Shown here: positions 36,205 to 45,036 of the stretch, piece by piece
How the letters are laid out: the number at the start of each line of letters is the position of its first letter
Numbering within the stretch: position 1 is the first letter of the stretch
Assembly: GCA_016715065.1 (NCBI GenBank)
Contig: JADKBN010000002.1
Span: forward strand, 747,400-811,399
Length of the DNA stretch: 64,000 nucleotides
From: Fibrobacterota bacterium
GTDB lineage: Bacteria > Fibrobacterota > Fibrobacteria > UBA5070
Direction of reading: 5' to 3'
Made by a program: the position numbers and the translations under genes
The notes under the pieces: generated by a model
What the model was told of the DNA's origin: nothing
Database searches by the model: none
Seen by the model: the letters and a program-made list of their open reading frames with translations, nothing else

Positions 36205-37203
36205 ATGCAGTCCCACTTTTCCAATGTGCTCCGTGATGCCTCAAAATCCTGGGTCTATCATCCGCAATCGATCGTGGTCCGCTCTCCACGGAAAGATTCC
36301 GACTTCTCTCGGCGGTTGGCGAAGGCCCTTGGTGCGTTCCATCAGGTTGGCTTGGTCTTCCACGGGGAGTGCGCTTTTCGACTTGCCGCCTTCGACGCGC
36401 TTTCCAACGGTGAAGGCTGTTGGGGAGAGGTCGCGGTGGATGGACGACAAAGCGCCTTCCACCGGCAAGGCCACTTCGAGCTCCCTGCGCTACGGCTGCT
36501 GCTGCTGGAAGCGGACTTGGTGGTGGTGGATGGGGCGATCGACGATGGCTCCGCGGTGGTCTTGGAACTGGACTCCGCGGGGGGCGGCTGGGAATCCCTC
36601 GGCGAGTCGGCGCGATCCCAGGTGGTGGCCTGTGTCGGGCCCAGACCGAGCTACGTTCCGCCAGGTGGAGTGGCGTGGTTTCCCGACCAGGATTTGGACG
36701 GGCTGGTCGATTATTTGCGGGACCACTTCGAGCGGAAGATGGGGGAGCGTCGGTTGTGGTGGGTCCTGGAAACAGACGAATCTCCGGAGCATCCGGCTCT
36801 GGCCGCCATGGTGGGCGAGTGGCTCGCGGCCAACCGGCCTGTGGCGGTGCGGGGAACGTGTGCGCAGCAGTGGGAACGCTTGGGAGCGGTGCCGCTAGGG
36901 CCATCGAGCCATCCGGGCTGGGGCAAGCTTGGCGCTTTGCTTTCACTGTGGGATTTCGATCCCTCGGCGGCGTTCTTCCAGGTGAACGGGGTCCAGGCCC
37001 TGGATCTGGAAAATTTGTTGGCGCAGCGCGATGCATTCCAGTTTGCCACGGCCTACCGCGAAACCCAGACGCATCTTCCTCAAACCGGTGCGGTGATCTG
37101 GGAGCCGAAATCCCGGGCCAAGATCCTGCAGTCGGTGGCGGCGGGATTGTCGTGTCCACAAAGGGTTCTGGTCCACGCGCGCACCCGACTTCTCGATCGC
37201 TGA
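36205..37203 (+). CDS. Divergent MobB/MobA-like protein (tentative)
   Basis: 332 residues. The first ~125 residues (KDSDFSRRLAKAL, FDALSNGEGCWGEV, RLLLLEADLVVVDGAI) resemble MobB, where a nucleotide-binding protein ends in a DxxxxEG-like segment, but the P-loop is missing. The C-terminal half has a NTP-transferase flavour: PVAVRG, PLGPSSHPGWGKLGALLSL, FFQVNGVQALDLENLLAQRD, comparable to MobA's late NIDTPEDL. A fused molybdenum-cofactor protein or another nucleotidyltransferase is possible; the assignment is weak. It is followed by tRNA-Asn. Confidence 0.5.
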   Translation: MQSHFSNVLRDASKSWVYHPQSIVVRSPRKDSDFSRRLAKALGAFHQVGLVFHGECAFRLAAFDALSNGEGCWGEVAVDGRQSAFHRQGHFELPALRLLLLEADLVVVDGAIDDGSAVVLELDSAGGGWESLGESARSQVVACVGPRPSYVPPGGVAWFPDQDLDGLVDYLRDHFERKMGERRLWWVLETDESPEHPALAAMVGEWLAANRPVAVRGTCAQQWERLGAVPLGPSSHPGWGKLGALLSLWDFDPSAAFFQVNGVQALDLENLLAQRDAFQFATAYRETQTHLPQTGAVIWEPKSRAKILQSVAAGLSCPQRVLVHARTRLLDR

Positions 37204-37212
37204 CATTACCCC

Positions 37213-37242
37213 TTGCCGCAACGGAGAGAGTCGGCGTATATT
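37213..37242 (+). promoter_or_regulatory. Sigma-70-type promoter of tRNA-Asn and the H1-like gene
   Basis: TTGCCG (37213-37218) and TATATT (37237-37242) separated by 18 bp, ending 11 bp before the mature tRNA 5' end. Confidence 0.5.
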
Positions 37243-37253
37243 TCTCCCTCCTT

Positions 37254-37326
37254 TGGCTGATAGCTCAGTTGGTAGAGCAGGCGGCTGTTAACCGCCCGGT
37301 CGCAGGTTCGAGTCCTGCTCAGCCAG
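37254..37326 (+). tRNA. tRNA-Asn (GTT)
   Basis: 73 nt fold into a full cloverleaf: acceptor TGGCTGA / TCAGCCA with discriminator G, D arm GCTC/GAGC, anticodon stem GGCGG/CCGCC with loop CTGTTAA (anticodon GTT), variable loop CGGTC, T stem GCAGG/CCTGC with TTCGAGT. CCA is not encoded. It is probably cotranscribed with the small H1-like gene 20 bp downstream. Confidence 0.97.
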
Positions 37327-37346
37327 TTAGTACAAGTGGAGTGGAA

Positions 37347-37544
37347 ATGAGCCTAGAAAAAATCGATTCCTTGAAGTCTCTCGTCGAGCAGCTTCGCGCG
37401 GAATACGAAAAGTTCGAGGCCAAGAGCAACGCCGTCGCCGGTACCCGGGCGAGGAAGTTGCTCCAGGACATCAAGTCGGAGGCCCAAGAGCTTCGCGAGG
37501 TGATCCAAGAGCGCAAGCGCCAGAAGGAAATGCTGGGCGAATAG
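37347..37544 (+). CDS. Histone H1-like (Hc1-type) protein
   Basis: 65 residues: two helices, rich in Lys, Arg and Glu. The central NAVAGTRARKLLQDIKSEAQELR corresponds to the conserved core of the small H1/Hc1-like proteins of Bacteroidetes and Chlamydiae, but without the long Lys/Ala tail of chlamydial Hc1. It may bind DNA and organise the nucleoid. ATG 37347 has GTGGAG upstream; the longer frame from 36420 runs through the tRNA and is not real. A terminator follows. Confidence 0.8.
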   Translation: MSLEKIDSLKSLVEQLRAEYEKFEAKSNAVAGTRARKLLQDIKSEAQELREVIQERKRQKEMLGE

Positions 37545-37572
37545 CCGCGCAGACAAAATCTGGATAGTTTCG

Positions 37573-37612
37573 ATCGCCACTCCGGTAACACCCGGGGTGG
37601 CGATTTCGTTTT
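37573..37612 (+). terminator. Rho-independent terminator after the H1-like gene
   Basis: Stem ATCGCCACTCCGG / CCGGGGTGGCGAT with one T-G wobble, a six-base loop and the T-rich tail TTCGTTTT. Confidence 0.85.
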
Positions 37613-37653
37613 GGAGGCTGGATCAAGTACTTTTCCTGCCTCCTGTTTTTCCG

Positions 37654-38733
37654 ATGGCGGAGGTCCAAGTGTCCGAACAACCCCAAGGCGTTCCCCAGAT
37701 CGAGCTGACCGCTCGGCAAAAGGCGGTTTCCGAACTGCTGAACCAGGGGCGGATCGCCGATGCCCGGACCGAGCTGGTCTCGATGCTCGCCGACGAGGAG
37801 CCGCAGATCGGGCCGTTCCACGAGCGGATCGTTTCGGGAAGGCTGCTTCTGGCCCGGTTGCACGCGCTGATGGGCGAGCCCGACGCCGCCGAACAAATTT
37901 TGTCTCCTTTGCAAGCGATGCCGGACGACCATCCTGGCCGCCTGGGAGTGTTCCTCAACGCGCAGATCCTGGTCGCCACGATCTGTCGCTTCCGCGGACG
38001 ACTGGAAGACGCTTTCGCGTTGACCGGCGCCACGCTGGAGAGCCTGGATTCGATCAGCGGGGATCCGGTCAATCCGGACTCCTTCCGTGCCCTGATCCAT
38101 CTGATCGAGATCGCCCGGGATGGCCAGCAGTACCAGCAGGCCCTGGATCTGTGCGGCAAGGGGATCGAGCGGTTCCAAGGAAAGGTCGGGGAGGCCCATG
38201 CCCATCTGGTGCTCCTGGCGGGCTCCGTGTTCCTGGCTGCCGAGCAGTACGACCAGGCGCGCGAGCATTTCGAGGCCATCCTGCAGCAGGTCCTGGAGCA
38301 GGGCGGCGAGGCCCACGAATTGGCGATCCGCGCCCGACAATTCTTGGCGCAACTGGAATCCGACCTGGACCAGGACGCGTTGGCGATCGAACATCTGGAA
38401 TCCTGCCTGAAGGTGCTCGCCAACGGCGGAGATCCGGAACTGATCGTGGAAATCCAGCAAAGGCACCTCCAGCTGCGGCTTGCGGAAATGCCGGCCGCGG
38501 AAGGATTGAAGTCGCTGGAAGAACTGCGGGAACTGGCCGAAAAAATCCACGGCCCTCGCTCCACCAAGGTCGCCGAGATCTGGTCTTCCCTGGGCTACCA
38601 GCATCGCCAGCAAGGCCAGGGAGTGGATGCCCGGCGCTGTTACGAGTCGGCCCTGGGGATCTGGCGTTCCTGGCGTGAACCCGACGACGTCAAGGTCACC
38701 ACGATCCAGGAAACCTTGGCCCAGATGGGTTGA
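37654..38733 (+). CDS. TPR-repeat protein
   Basis: 359 residues from MAEVQVSEQPQ. No signal or membrane segment. The whole length is helical hairpins typical of tetratricopeptide repeats: for example ALMGEPDAAEQILSPL, GQQYQQALDLCGKGIERF, AAEQYDQAREHFEAILQQV and a C-terminal YQHRQQGQGVDARRCYESAL. It is likely a cytoplasmic adaptor. ATG 37654 is preferred because the upstream ATG 37597 lies in the terminator of the previous gene. Confidence 0.82.
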   Translation: MAEVQVSEQPQGVPQIELTARQKAVSELLNQGRIADARTELVSMLADEEPQIGPFHERIVSGRLLLARLHALMGEPDAAEQILSPLQAMPDDHPGRLGVFLNAQILVATICRFRGRLEDAFALTGATLESLDSISGDPVNPDSFRALIHLIEIARDGQQYQQALDLCGKGIERFQGKVGEAHAHLVLLAGSVFLAAEQYDQAREHFEAILQQVLEQGGEAHELAIRARQFLAQLESDLDQDALAIEHLESCLKVLANGGDPELIVEIQQRHLQLRLAEMPAAEGLKSLEELRELAEKIHGPRSTKVAEIWSSLGYQHRQQGQGVDARRCYESALGIWRSWREPDDVKVTTIQETLAQMG

Positions 38734-38851
38734 TTGGCGATCCCTGCCATTTAAGGGCGTTGCGGGATTTCTCCTTGCCGATCGAGGAGGGAATTACTTC
38801 CTTTACCCCCCTCAGATCAGTTGACCACCTTTAACAAGAAGCAGAGGACCT

Positions 38852-38947
38852 ATGCCCTGTGGACGCAAGCGCAAGCGCAGGAAGATCGCCACACACAAGC
38901 GCAAGAAGCGCAAGCGGTTGAATCGACACAAGAAGAAGGGCCGCTAG
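38852..38947 (+). CDS. AURKAIP1/COX24-type small basic protein
   Basis: 31 residues, 18 of them Lys or Arg: MPCGRKRKRRKIATHKRKKR followed by KRLNRHKKKGR. This is the bacterial form of the AURKAIP1/COX24 (mS38) domain, known as a very small ribosome-associated protein in Bacteroidetes and related phyla. AGAGGA five bases upstream supports the start. The stop lies in the palindrome CTAG, which also provides the stop of the convergent HAMP gene. Confidence 0.88.
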   Translation: MPCGRKRKRRKIATHKRKKRKRLNRHKKKGR

Positions 38948-39513
38948 TTCTTCTCTGTCTGAAAGCGTGACAGAATATCCCCGAGACGTCGACGTACGTC
39001 CTCGGGGATTTTCGTATCTTGGCGAATCGTTTCCAGCTCCTCGTATCCGCTGCGGACCCGATCCAATGCGGCATTGCACTGGTCGGCGAGGTCCTCGAGA
39101 CCATCGTGTTTCCGAAAGCCCAGACGCACATGAAGATCCCCTTGCCCCACGCGATGCGCCCACTGCTTGACCTTGAAGATCGGCAGTGCGATCCGTCGGG
39201 AAGCACCGAAGGTGAGCAGCCAGCCCAGGAACAGCCCCGACAGCGTGGTGGCCAGGACGGCGGGGAACAGCATCGAAACCAGCCCCTGGCGGTCGAGGGG
39301 ATAGAAGGCGGAATTGCGATCCATCACGTAGATCGAGGTGCTTCCGAATTCCCGATTGTAGAGGTAGAGGATCGCCAAGCCTGTTCCGAGCGAGGTGAAG
39401 ACCACCAGAAGTCCATTGCGCAGGATTTGCGGCCATTGGCTGCGAGGATCGAAGATGAAATTGCGGATGGGTTTGCGATGGATGGCCTGATTTCCGGCCT
39501 CGCTGTCTGGCAT
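38944..39513 (-). CDS. HAMP-domain membrane protein
   Basis: 189 residues. Two transmembrane helices (about 31-51 and 80-102) flank a periplasmic loop of about 28 residues. After the second, residues 103-155 form a HAMP linker (LPIFKVKQWAHRVGQGDLHVRL...GLEDLADQCNAALDRV) and a short coiled coil, with no kinase, cyclase or chemotaxis output. Start at 39513 gives the cytoplasmic N-terminus MPDSEAGNQ; the longer frame is an artefact. It is convergent with the COX24-type gene and its start overlaps the divergent oxidoreductase by about 36 bp. Confidence 0.78.
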   Translation of the reverse strand: MPDSEAGNQAIHRKPIRNFIFDPRSQWPQILRNGLLVVFTSLGTGLAILYLYNREFGSTSIYVMDRNSAFYPLDRQGLVSMLFPAVLATTLSGLFLGWLLTFGASRRIALPIFKVKQWAHRVGQGDLHVRLGFRKHDGLEDLADQCNAALDRVRSGYEELETIRQDTKIPEDVRRRLGDILSRFQTEKN

Positions 39514-40428
39514 GCCGATCTCCTGCGTAAGGGGTTCGCTGGAAGTATCCGATATTCCCGTACACGAAACCACCGGCCCAGCCTGGCTCTGGTGGGTGCG
39601 GGCCGGATGGGGCGCCACCACGCACGGGCCATCGCCCGAGGCACCGCTTTTCGGTTGGTGGCTGTGGTGGATCCGACCGAACCCGACTGGGCGGATGTCC
39701 ATTGGGAGCGGGATCTGGAGCTGGCCTTGCACCGTTTGCGTCCAGAAGCGGCCATTGTCGCCGTCCCCTCGCAGCAGCATGAACGCGTGGCGCGGTTGTG
39801 TTTGGAAGCGGGGTGCCATGTGCTGGTGGAAAAGCCCATCTGTCCATCGATCGAGGCTGCCCTGCGTTTGGAACGGGAATTCCTTGCGGCAGGCAAAGTG
39901 CTGTTTGGCGGGCATTCCGAGCGCTTCCATCCGGTGTTCACGGCGCTTTCCGAACGGGTGGAACCGGGCTCGGTGGAACGTGCCTTGGCGATTCGCACCG
40001 GCCCCCAGCCGGAGCGCGCCTTCCCCGACGATGTGTTGCTGGATCTTGCCATCCACGACGTGGATCTGGCGCTAAGGTTGGTGGGTCCGCTTACCTTGAA
40101 GCAGCCAGCCGCGATCATCGGGGGCCTTGAAACGGTGGTGTTCCGCTCGAGCCGCGGCTCGAAGGTGGAGCTTCGGTGCGGATACCAAGCCGGACGGATC
40201 CGGACCTGGGAGGTGGTCACCGATCGTGAGCGGTTCGAGGCGGACTTTTTGGGGCGCACGCTCCGGCGCGTCACCTCCGGGAGCACGGAAGAGGTCCGGA
40301 TCGGGGAGGGCGACCCCTTGGAACGGGAACATCACGCCTTCCGGCGGGCGATGGAGGGCCGGGATTCGGCGCTGGATCTCGCGCTCCAGATCGAATCGAT
40401 CGGCCTTCTGGAGCGCGCCCGCACCTAG
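39478..40428 (+). CDS. Gfo/Idh/MocA-family NAD(P)-dependent oxidoreductase
   Basis: 316 residues. The Rossmann motif LALVGAGRMGRHHARAIA is followed by AIVAVPSQQHERVARLCLEAGCHVLVEKP, the catalytic EKP, and VLLDLAIHDVDLALRL in the C-terminal domain. The substrate is likely a sugar or cyclitol; unknown here. Start ATG 39478 adds about 38 residues before the Rossmann strand and overlaps the divergent HAMP gene; no better ATG, GTG or TTG lies closer, so the true start is uncertain. Confidence 0.82.
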   Translation: MDGLISGLAVWHADLLRKGFAGSIRYSRTRNHRPSLALVGAGRMGRHHARAIARGTAFRLVAVVDPTEPDWADVHWERDLELALHRLRPEAAIVAVPSQQHERVARLCLEAGCHVLVEKPICPSIEAALRLEREFLAAGKVLFGGHSERFHPVFTALSERVEPGSVERALAIRTGPQPERAFPDDVLLDLAIHDVDLALRLVGPLTLKQPAAIIGGLETVVFRSSRGSKVELRCGYQAGRIRTWEVVTDRERFEADFLGRTLRRVTSGSTEEVRIGEGDPLEREHHAFRRAMEGRDSALDLALQIESIGLLERART

Positions 40429-40456
40429 TTTGCGCCCTGGCGGGAAAGAAAACATC

Positions 40457-40504
40457 CGTTCGTCCTGAGGAGGTGGCAAAGCCACCGTCTCGAAGGGCGA
40501 GGTT
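40457..40504 (+). repeat. Dispersed hairpin repeat, copy C
   Basis: CGTTCGTCCTGAGGAG, stem GTGGC-AAA-GCCAC (extended by G-C), then CGTCTCGAAGGGCGAGGTT. The flanks match the other copies while both stem arms differ together. Confidence 0.92.
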
Positions 40505-40531
40505 GGCTCCAGAACTTGTTTGGGGATTACA

Positions 40532-41083
40532 CTAGAGCGCTAGGTAGGACAGGGCCGCGTCCAACAGCGTCCTGCGCAGCGGACCCAGCTCGTCCCAGCC
40601 CACGCCGTCTTCCCAGGTCAGGGAATAGGAACGGTCCGGCTCCAAGGTGCAGGAAATGGCGCCCGCCAGATCGCGCAACGCATTGACCGGTTGGCTGGGC
40701 AACAGCGCCCAGGCCTCCAAAAGAGGTAGAGGGAGGCTCGCCTCGCGGAGTTGAATCTGCAAGGTCTGGGTACCCAACACCAGGGGCGCGCCCTCCTGCC
40801 ACCGGGACCGTCCCACCACCTGGCCATCGAGCAGGACTCCGTTGGCGCTTCCCAGATCGATCACCCAAGGCTGGTCCTGGATCCAGGTGAGCCGGGCGTG
40901 CCGTCTGGAAATGTCGTGACCGGCAATGGACAGATCGCACATGCGCGATCGCCCGATCAAAAGTCCGCACCGGGGCAAGGAGACCCATCCCGTGGCGTCT
41001 GTGACCGCCCACCCCGTCGGCTCGACGGCCTCCGGAAGAGGAGGAAGATCCGCGCGCGGCGAGCTACCTTTGATCGTTTCCAT
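40532..41083 (-). CDS. FHA-domain protein
   Basis: 183 residues from METIKGSSPRA. FHA fold near residues 40-120: CGLLIGRSRMCDLSI, ISRRHARL and LGSANGVLLDGQVV contain the conserved GR, S-x-x-H and NG residues that bind phosphothreonine. The C-terminal 60 residues are an unrecognised helical region. It would dock onto a Ser/Thr-phosphorylated partner. ATG 41083 is preferred over 41119, which would overlap the pgi ribosome binding site. Confidence 0.82.
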   Translation of the reverse strand: METIKGSSPRADLPPLPEAVEPTGWAVTDATGWVSLPRCGLLIGRSRMCDLSIAGHDISRRHARLTWIQDQPWVIDLGSANGVLLDGQVVGRSRWQEGAPLVLGTQTLQIQLREASLPLPLLEAWALLPSQPVNALRDLAGAISCTLEPDRSYSLTWEDGVGWDELGPLRRTLLDAALSYLAL

Positions 41084-41111
41084 CCGTTCACTTTCCTGTG
41101 AGGAGATCTCT

Positions 41112-42443
<1,332 letters not shown>

Positions 42444-42451
42444 GGAAACGG

Positions 42452-42483
42452 AAGCCAACCGGGCCTTGGATCCCGGTTGGCTT
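42452..42483. terminator. Hairpin terminator after pgi
   Basis: A 12-bp perfect stem, AAGCCAACCGGG / CCCGGTTGGCTT, with an eight-base loop, 8 bp after the pgi stop. There is only a short T-run on the plus strand; the following AAAAA gives a T-run for the minus strand. Confidence 0.75.
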
Positions 42484-42516
42484 AAAAACCTTCTACGAAG
42501 GAACCGCAATCAACGC

Positions 42517-42562
42517 CGTTCGTCCTGAGGAGGGGCGTAGCCCCGTCTCGAAGGGCGAGGTT
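42517..42562 (+). repeat. Dispersed hairpin repeat, copy D
   Basis: CGTTCGTCCTGAGGAG, stem GGGGC-GTA-GCCCC (sharing its first G with the flank), then GTCTCGAAGGGCGAGGTT. It sits between pgi and the start of the polysaccharide cluster. Confidence 0.92.
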
Positions 42563-42623
42563 AATTCCGGGATTTGCAAGACGTTACAAGCTGACAGGCT
42601 GGAATCCTGGATGGAACTCTGAT

Positions 42624-43721
42624 ATGCAATTTTGCGATCTGGGCGCCCAGTACCGGGCCTATCAGTCAGAAATTGACGAGGCAGTCGCTTCGGTCCTCGC
42701 CTCCGGCGCGTTCATCCACGGACCGGATGTGGCCGCCTTGGAGACGGAGCTCGCCGCGTTTTCCGGAGCGCCAGCGGTTTGTGCCTGCGCCAACGGTTCC
42801 GATGCCATCCTCGCTTGTCTGCATGCGTTGGGCCTGGAGATGGGGGATGAGGTCATCGTTCCCGACTTCACCTTCTTCGCCACCGCCGAGATGGTGGTCC
42901 GCGCTGGCGCGCGTCCGGCCTTCGCCGACATCGATGCGCAAACCTTTCTGGTGACGCCACAATCGATCGAGGCGGCGATCACTCCCCGGACCCGCGGGAT
43001 CCTGGCGGTCTCGTTGTTCGGCCAGATGCCGGATTTTGTGGGAATCCGGGAGCTGGCGGAGCGTCGCGGGCTATGGGTGGTGGAGGATGCGGCCCAGTCC
43101 TTTGGGGCCAAGCGCGATGGCGTGGCATCCACGAATGCCACAGTTCTTGCGGCCACCTCCTTCTATCCCTCCAAGCCGCTGGGCTGCTACGGGGACGGCG
43201 GTGCCGTGTTCGGCGAAGAATCGTTGGTGGAGAAAGCGCGAATTTTCTGCAATCACGGCCAGACCGGTCGAGGGTTGCACGGCTTGGCGGGGATCAACAG
43301 TCGACTGGATTCACTCCAAGCGACCATCCTTCGTGTGAAGCTCCGGCACTTTCCCCAAGAATTGGCACGACGATCCGAAATCGCCACAGCCTATTCGCAA
43401 GGCTTGGGAGCTGTGACATCCGTGCCAGCCCTGCCTGCCGAGTGCGCATCCAGCTGGGCGCAATACACCCTCCGCGTCAAGGATCGCGATCGGGTCCGGT
43501 CGGCTTTGTTCGATCAAGGCATCCCGACCATGGTCCATTACCCTTCGCCCTTGCATCGCCAGGCGGCGTTCGCGGAATTTGGCAACCCGGACGATCTTTG
43601 CCCGCAATCCATCCGCGCGGCGAGCGAGGTGCTTTCCCTGCCGATGCACGCGTTTGTTTCCCAGGAGGAAGTCGAGCGCGTGGTTGACGTCATGAAGCAG
43701 GTTTTGACCGGTCGCGACTGA
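42624..43721 (+). CDS. DegT/DnrJ/EryC1 sugar aminotransferase, WbpE-like (copy 1)
   Basis: 365 residues. PLP-dependent aminotransferase acting on a nucleotide-linked 3-keto sugar. PLP lysine is K184 in SFYPSKPLGCYGDGGAVF, with EDAAQSFGA binding the cofactor. It aligns without gaps over the first ~190 residues with the second copy at 48330 and shares DFTFFATAE, GINSRLDSLQA and LPMHAF. Either it is a duplicate of that gene or it acts on a different keto sugar. It opens the polysaccharide cluster. Confidence 0.88.
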   Translation: MQFCDLGAQYRAYQSEIDEAVASVLASGAFIHGPDVAALETELAAFSGAPAVCACANGSDAILACLHALGLEMGDEVIVPDFTFFATAEMVVRAGARPAFADIDAQTFLVTPQSIEAAITPRTRGILAVSLFGQMPDFVGIRELAERRGLWVVEDAAQSFGAKRDGVASTNATVLAATSFYPSKPLGCYGDGGAVFGEESLVEKARIFCNHGQTGRGLHGLAGINSRLDSLQATILRVKLRHFPQELARRSEIATAYSQGLGAVTSVPALPAECASSWAQYTLRVKDRDRVRSALFDQGIPTMVHYPSPLHRQAAFAEFGNPDDLCPQSIRAASEVLSLPMHAFVSQEEVERVVDVMKQVLTGRD

Positions 43722-43878
43722 AAAATGTCCGGAAAAATGTCTGGTCACCCTTTGTCTGGAGTGGTTCAATCCCCTCTGCGCTTTTGTGTGGCCGGAAATC
43801 GCCTGGAGCCTTGCAAGCCCCCCTGATTTCCGGTAACCAGTGTCGTGTGGTGGTAAAGGGTTCCAAGGGAGGCACTGC

Positions 43879-44823
43879 TTGAAGATTCTGGTCACAGGTG
43901 GGGCAGGATTCATCGGAAGCAATCTCGCCGAGGCCTTGCTGGCGGCTGGACATTCCGTGCGGATCCTGGACAATTTCTCCGCAGGGGATCGACGGAATCT
44001 GGAAGGCCTTCCAGGTGACCTGGAAGTCGTGGAGGGCACGGTCCTGAATCCGGACCATTGCGCTCGGGCGTGCGATGGGGTGGATGCGGTTTCCCATCAG
44101 GCCGCCTTCGGCTCCGCGCCGCGGTCGATCGAATCCCCGGAGCTGTACTCGCTGAACAACCTCCACGGTTTCGTGGTGCTGTGCAACCAGGCGCGGCTGG
44201 CCGGCATCCATCGGATTGTCTATGCCTCCACCAGCTTGGTGTATGGCGATTCCGTGCAGTCTCCCAAGCAAGAAAACGTCCGTGGTCGGGCGATGTCGCC
44301 GTATGCAGCCAGCAAACAAGGCAACGAGGACTTTTCGCATGCCTTCGCCAATGCCTACGGCATGACCATGGTCGGATTCCGGTACTTCAACGTGTTTGGG
44401 CCCAAGCAGAACCCCAAAGGCGTCTACGCAGCGGTCATCCCGCAGTTCATCACGCGCGCCTTGCTGGACGAGCCGTCCACGATCCATGGCGACGGCGAGC
44501 AGTCCCGCGACTTCACCTACGTCGAAAATGTCGTACAAGCCAATGTTCGGGCGCTGACCTTGGATGTGGAGCCCGGATCGCACATCCTGAACATCGCTTG
44601 CGGGGTCAATACCTCGGTGAATGAACTGTACGGCAAGATCTACGAGCAGGTGGGCTGTTCCAAGTCTCCGCTGTATGCGGAGGTCCGCAAAGGGGATCTT
44701 CGCGATTCGCTGGCCGACATCAGCCAGGCGAAGGAACTGCTCGGCTACCGGGATGTGGTGGGGATCGACGAGGGAATTTCGCGGACGATCGCCTGGTACA
44801 GGGAGCATCCGGGGCGGTGGTGA
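43879..44823 (+). CDS. NAD-dependent nucleotide-sugar epimerase (WbpP/GalE-type SDR)
   Basis: 314 residues. Extended SDR: NAD motif GGAGFIGSN, catalytic STS and YAASK (Y-x3-K), and RDFTYVENVVQAN. It resembles UDP-GlcNAc/UDP-GlcNAcA C4-epimerases such as WbpP. The start is TTG 43879: AGGGAGG lies six bases before it and the Rossmann strand KILVTGGAG begins at once; ATG 43840 would place 13 unrelated residues in front. Two direct copies of GAAAAATGTCYG lie upstream at 43720-43743. Confidence 0.87.
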   Translation: MKILVTGGAGFIGSNLAEALLAAGHSVRILDNFSAGDRRNLEGLPGDLEVVEGTVLNPDHCARACDGVDAVSHQAAFGSAPRSIESPELYSLNNLHGFVVLCNQARLAGIHRIVYASTSLVYGDSVQSPKQENVRGRAMSPYAASKQGNEDFSHAFANAYGMTMVGFRYFNVFGPKQNPKGVYAAVIPQFITRALLDEPSTIHGDGEQSRDFTYVENVVQANVRALTLDVEPGSHILNIACGVNTSVNELYGKIYEQVGCSKSPLYAEVRKGDLRDSLADISQAKELLGYRDVVGIDEGISRTIAWYREHPGRW

Positions 44824-44962
44824 ATCAGGGCGGGGAGCATTGGCGAAACAATCGGCCGTATCGGTTTTTGTCTCAATTCCAGTGTTGGTTTTCCGCCGTA
44901 CAGTTTCCGCCAGATGCCGACAGAGTCTGGCAGGGATTGATGGAGGATGCGGAAAAAAGGTC

Positions 44963-44991
44963 TTGACACAGCTTGTCTAAAAATGTCTTAC
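44963..44991 (+). promoter_or_regulatory. Possible sigma-70 promoter of the export/UDP-sugar operon
   Basis: Perfect TTGACA (44963-44968), 17-bp spacer, and a weaker TCTTAC (44986-44991). It lies 46 bp before the start of the SLBB export gene in an otherwise gene-free 213-bp gap. Confidence 0.4.
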
Positions 44992-45036
44992 TCAGGGTTC
45001 ATCTTGACGCGCACGACCTAAGAGAGATGGTGGAAA

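Noticed and set aside
36420..37346. Long frame joining the MobB/MobA-like region to the H1-like protein
   Set aside because: It passes through the tRNA-Asn gene and is out of frame with the recognisable protein upstream.
43791..43835. Terminator in the gap before the epimerase gene
   Set aside because: CCGGAAATC and GATTTCCGG form a 9-bp stem, but the loop is about 27 nt and no T-run follows.
43785..43878. JUMPStart/ops element before the polysaccharide genes
   Set aside because: GTGGTGGTAAAGGG is only loosely like GGCGGTAGCGT, and no RfaH context is visible.
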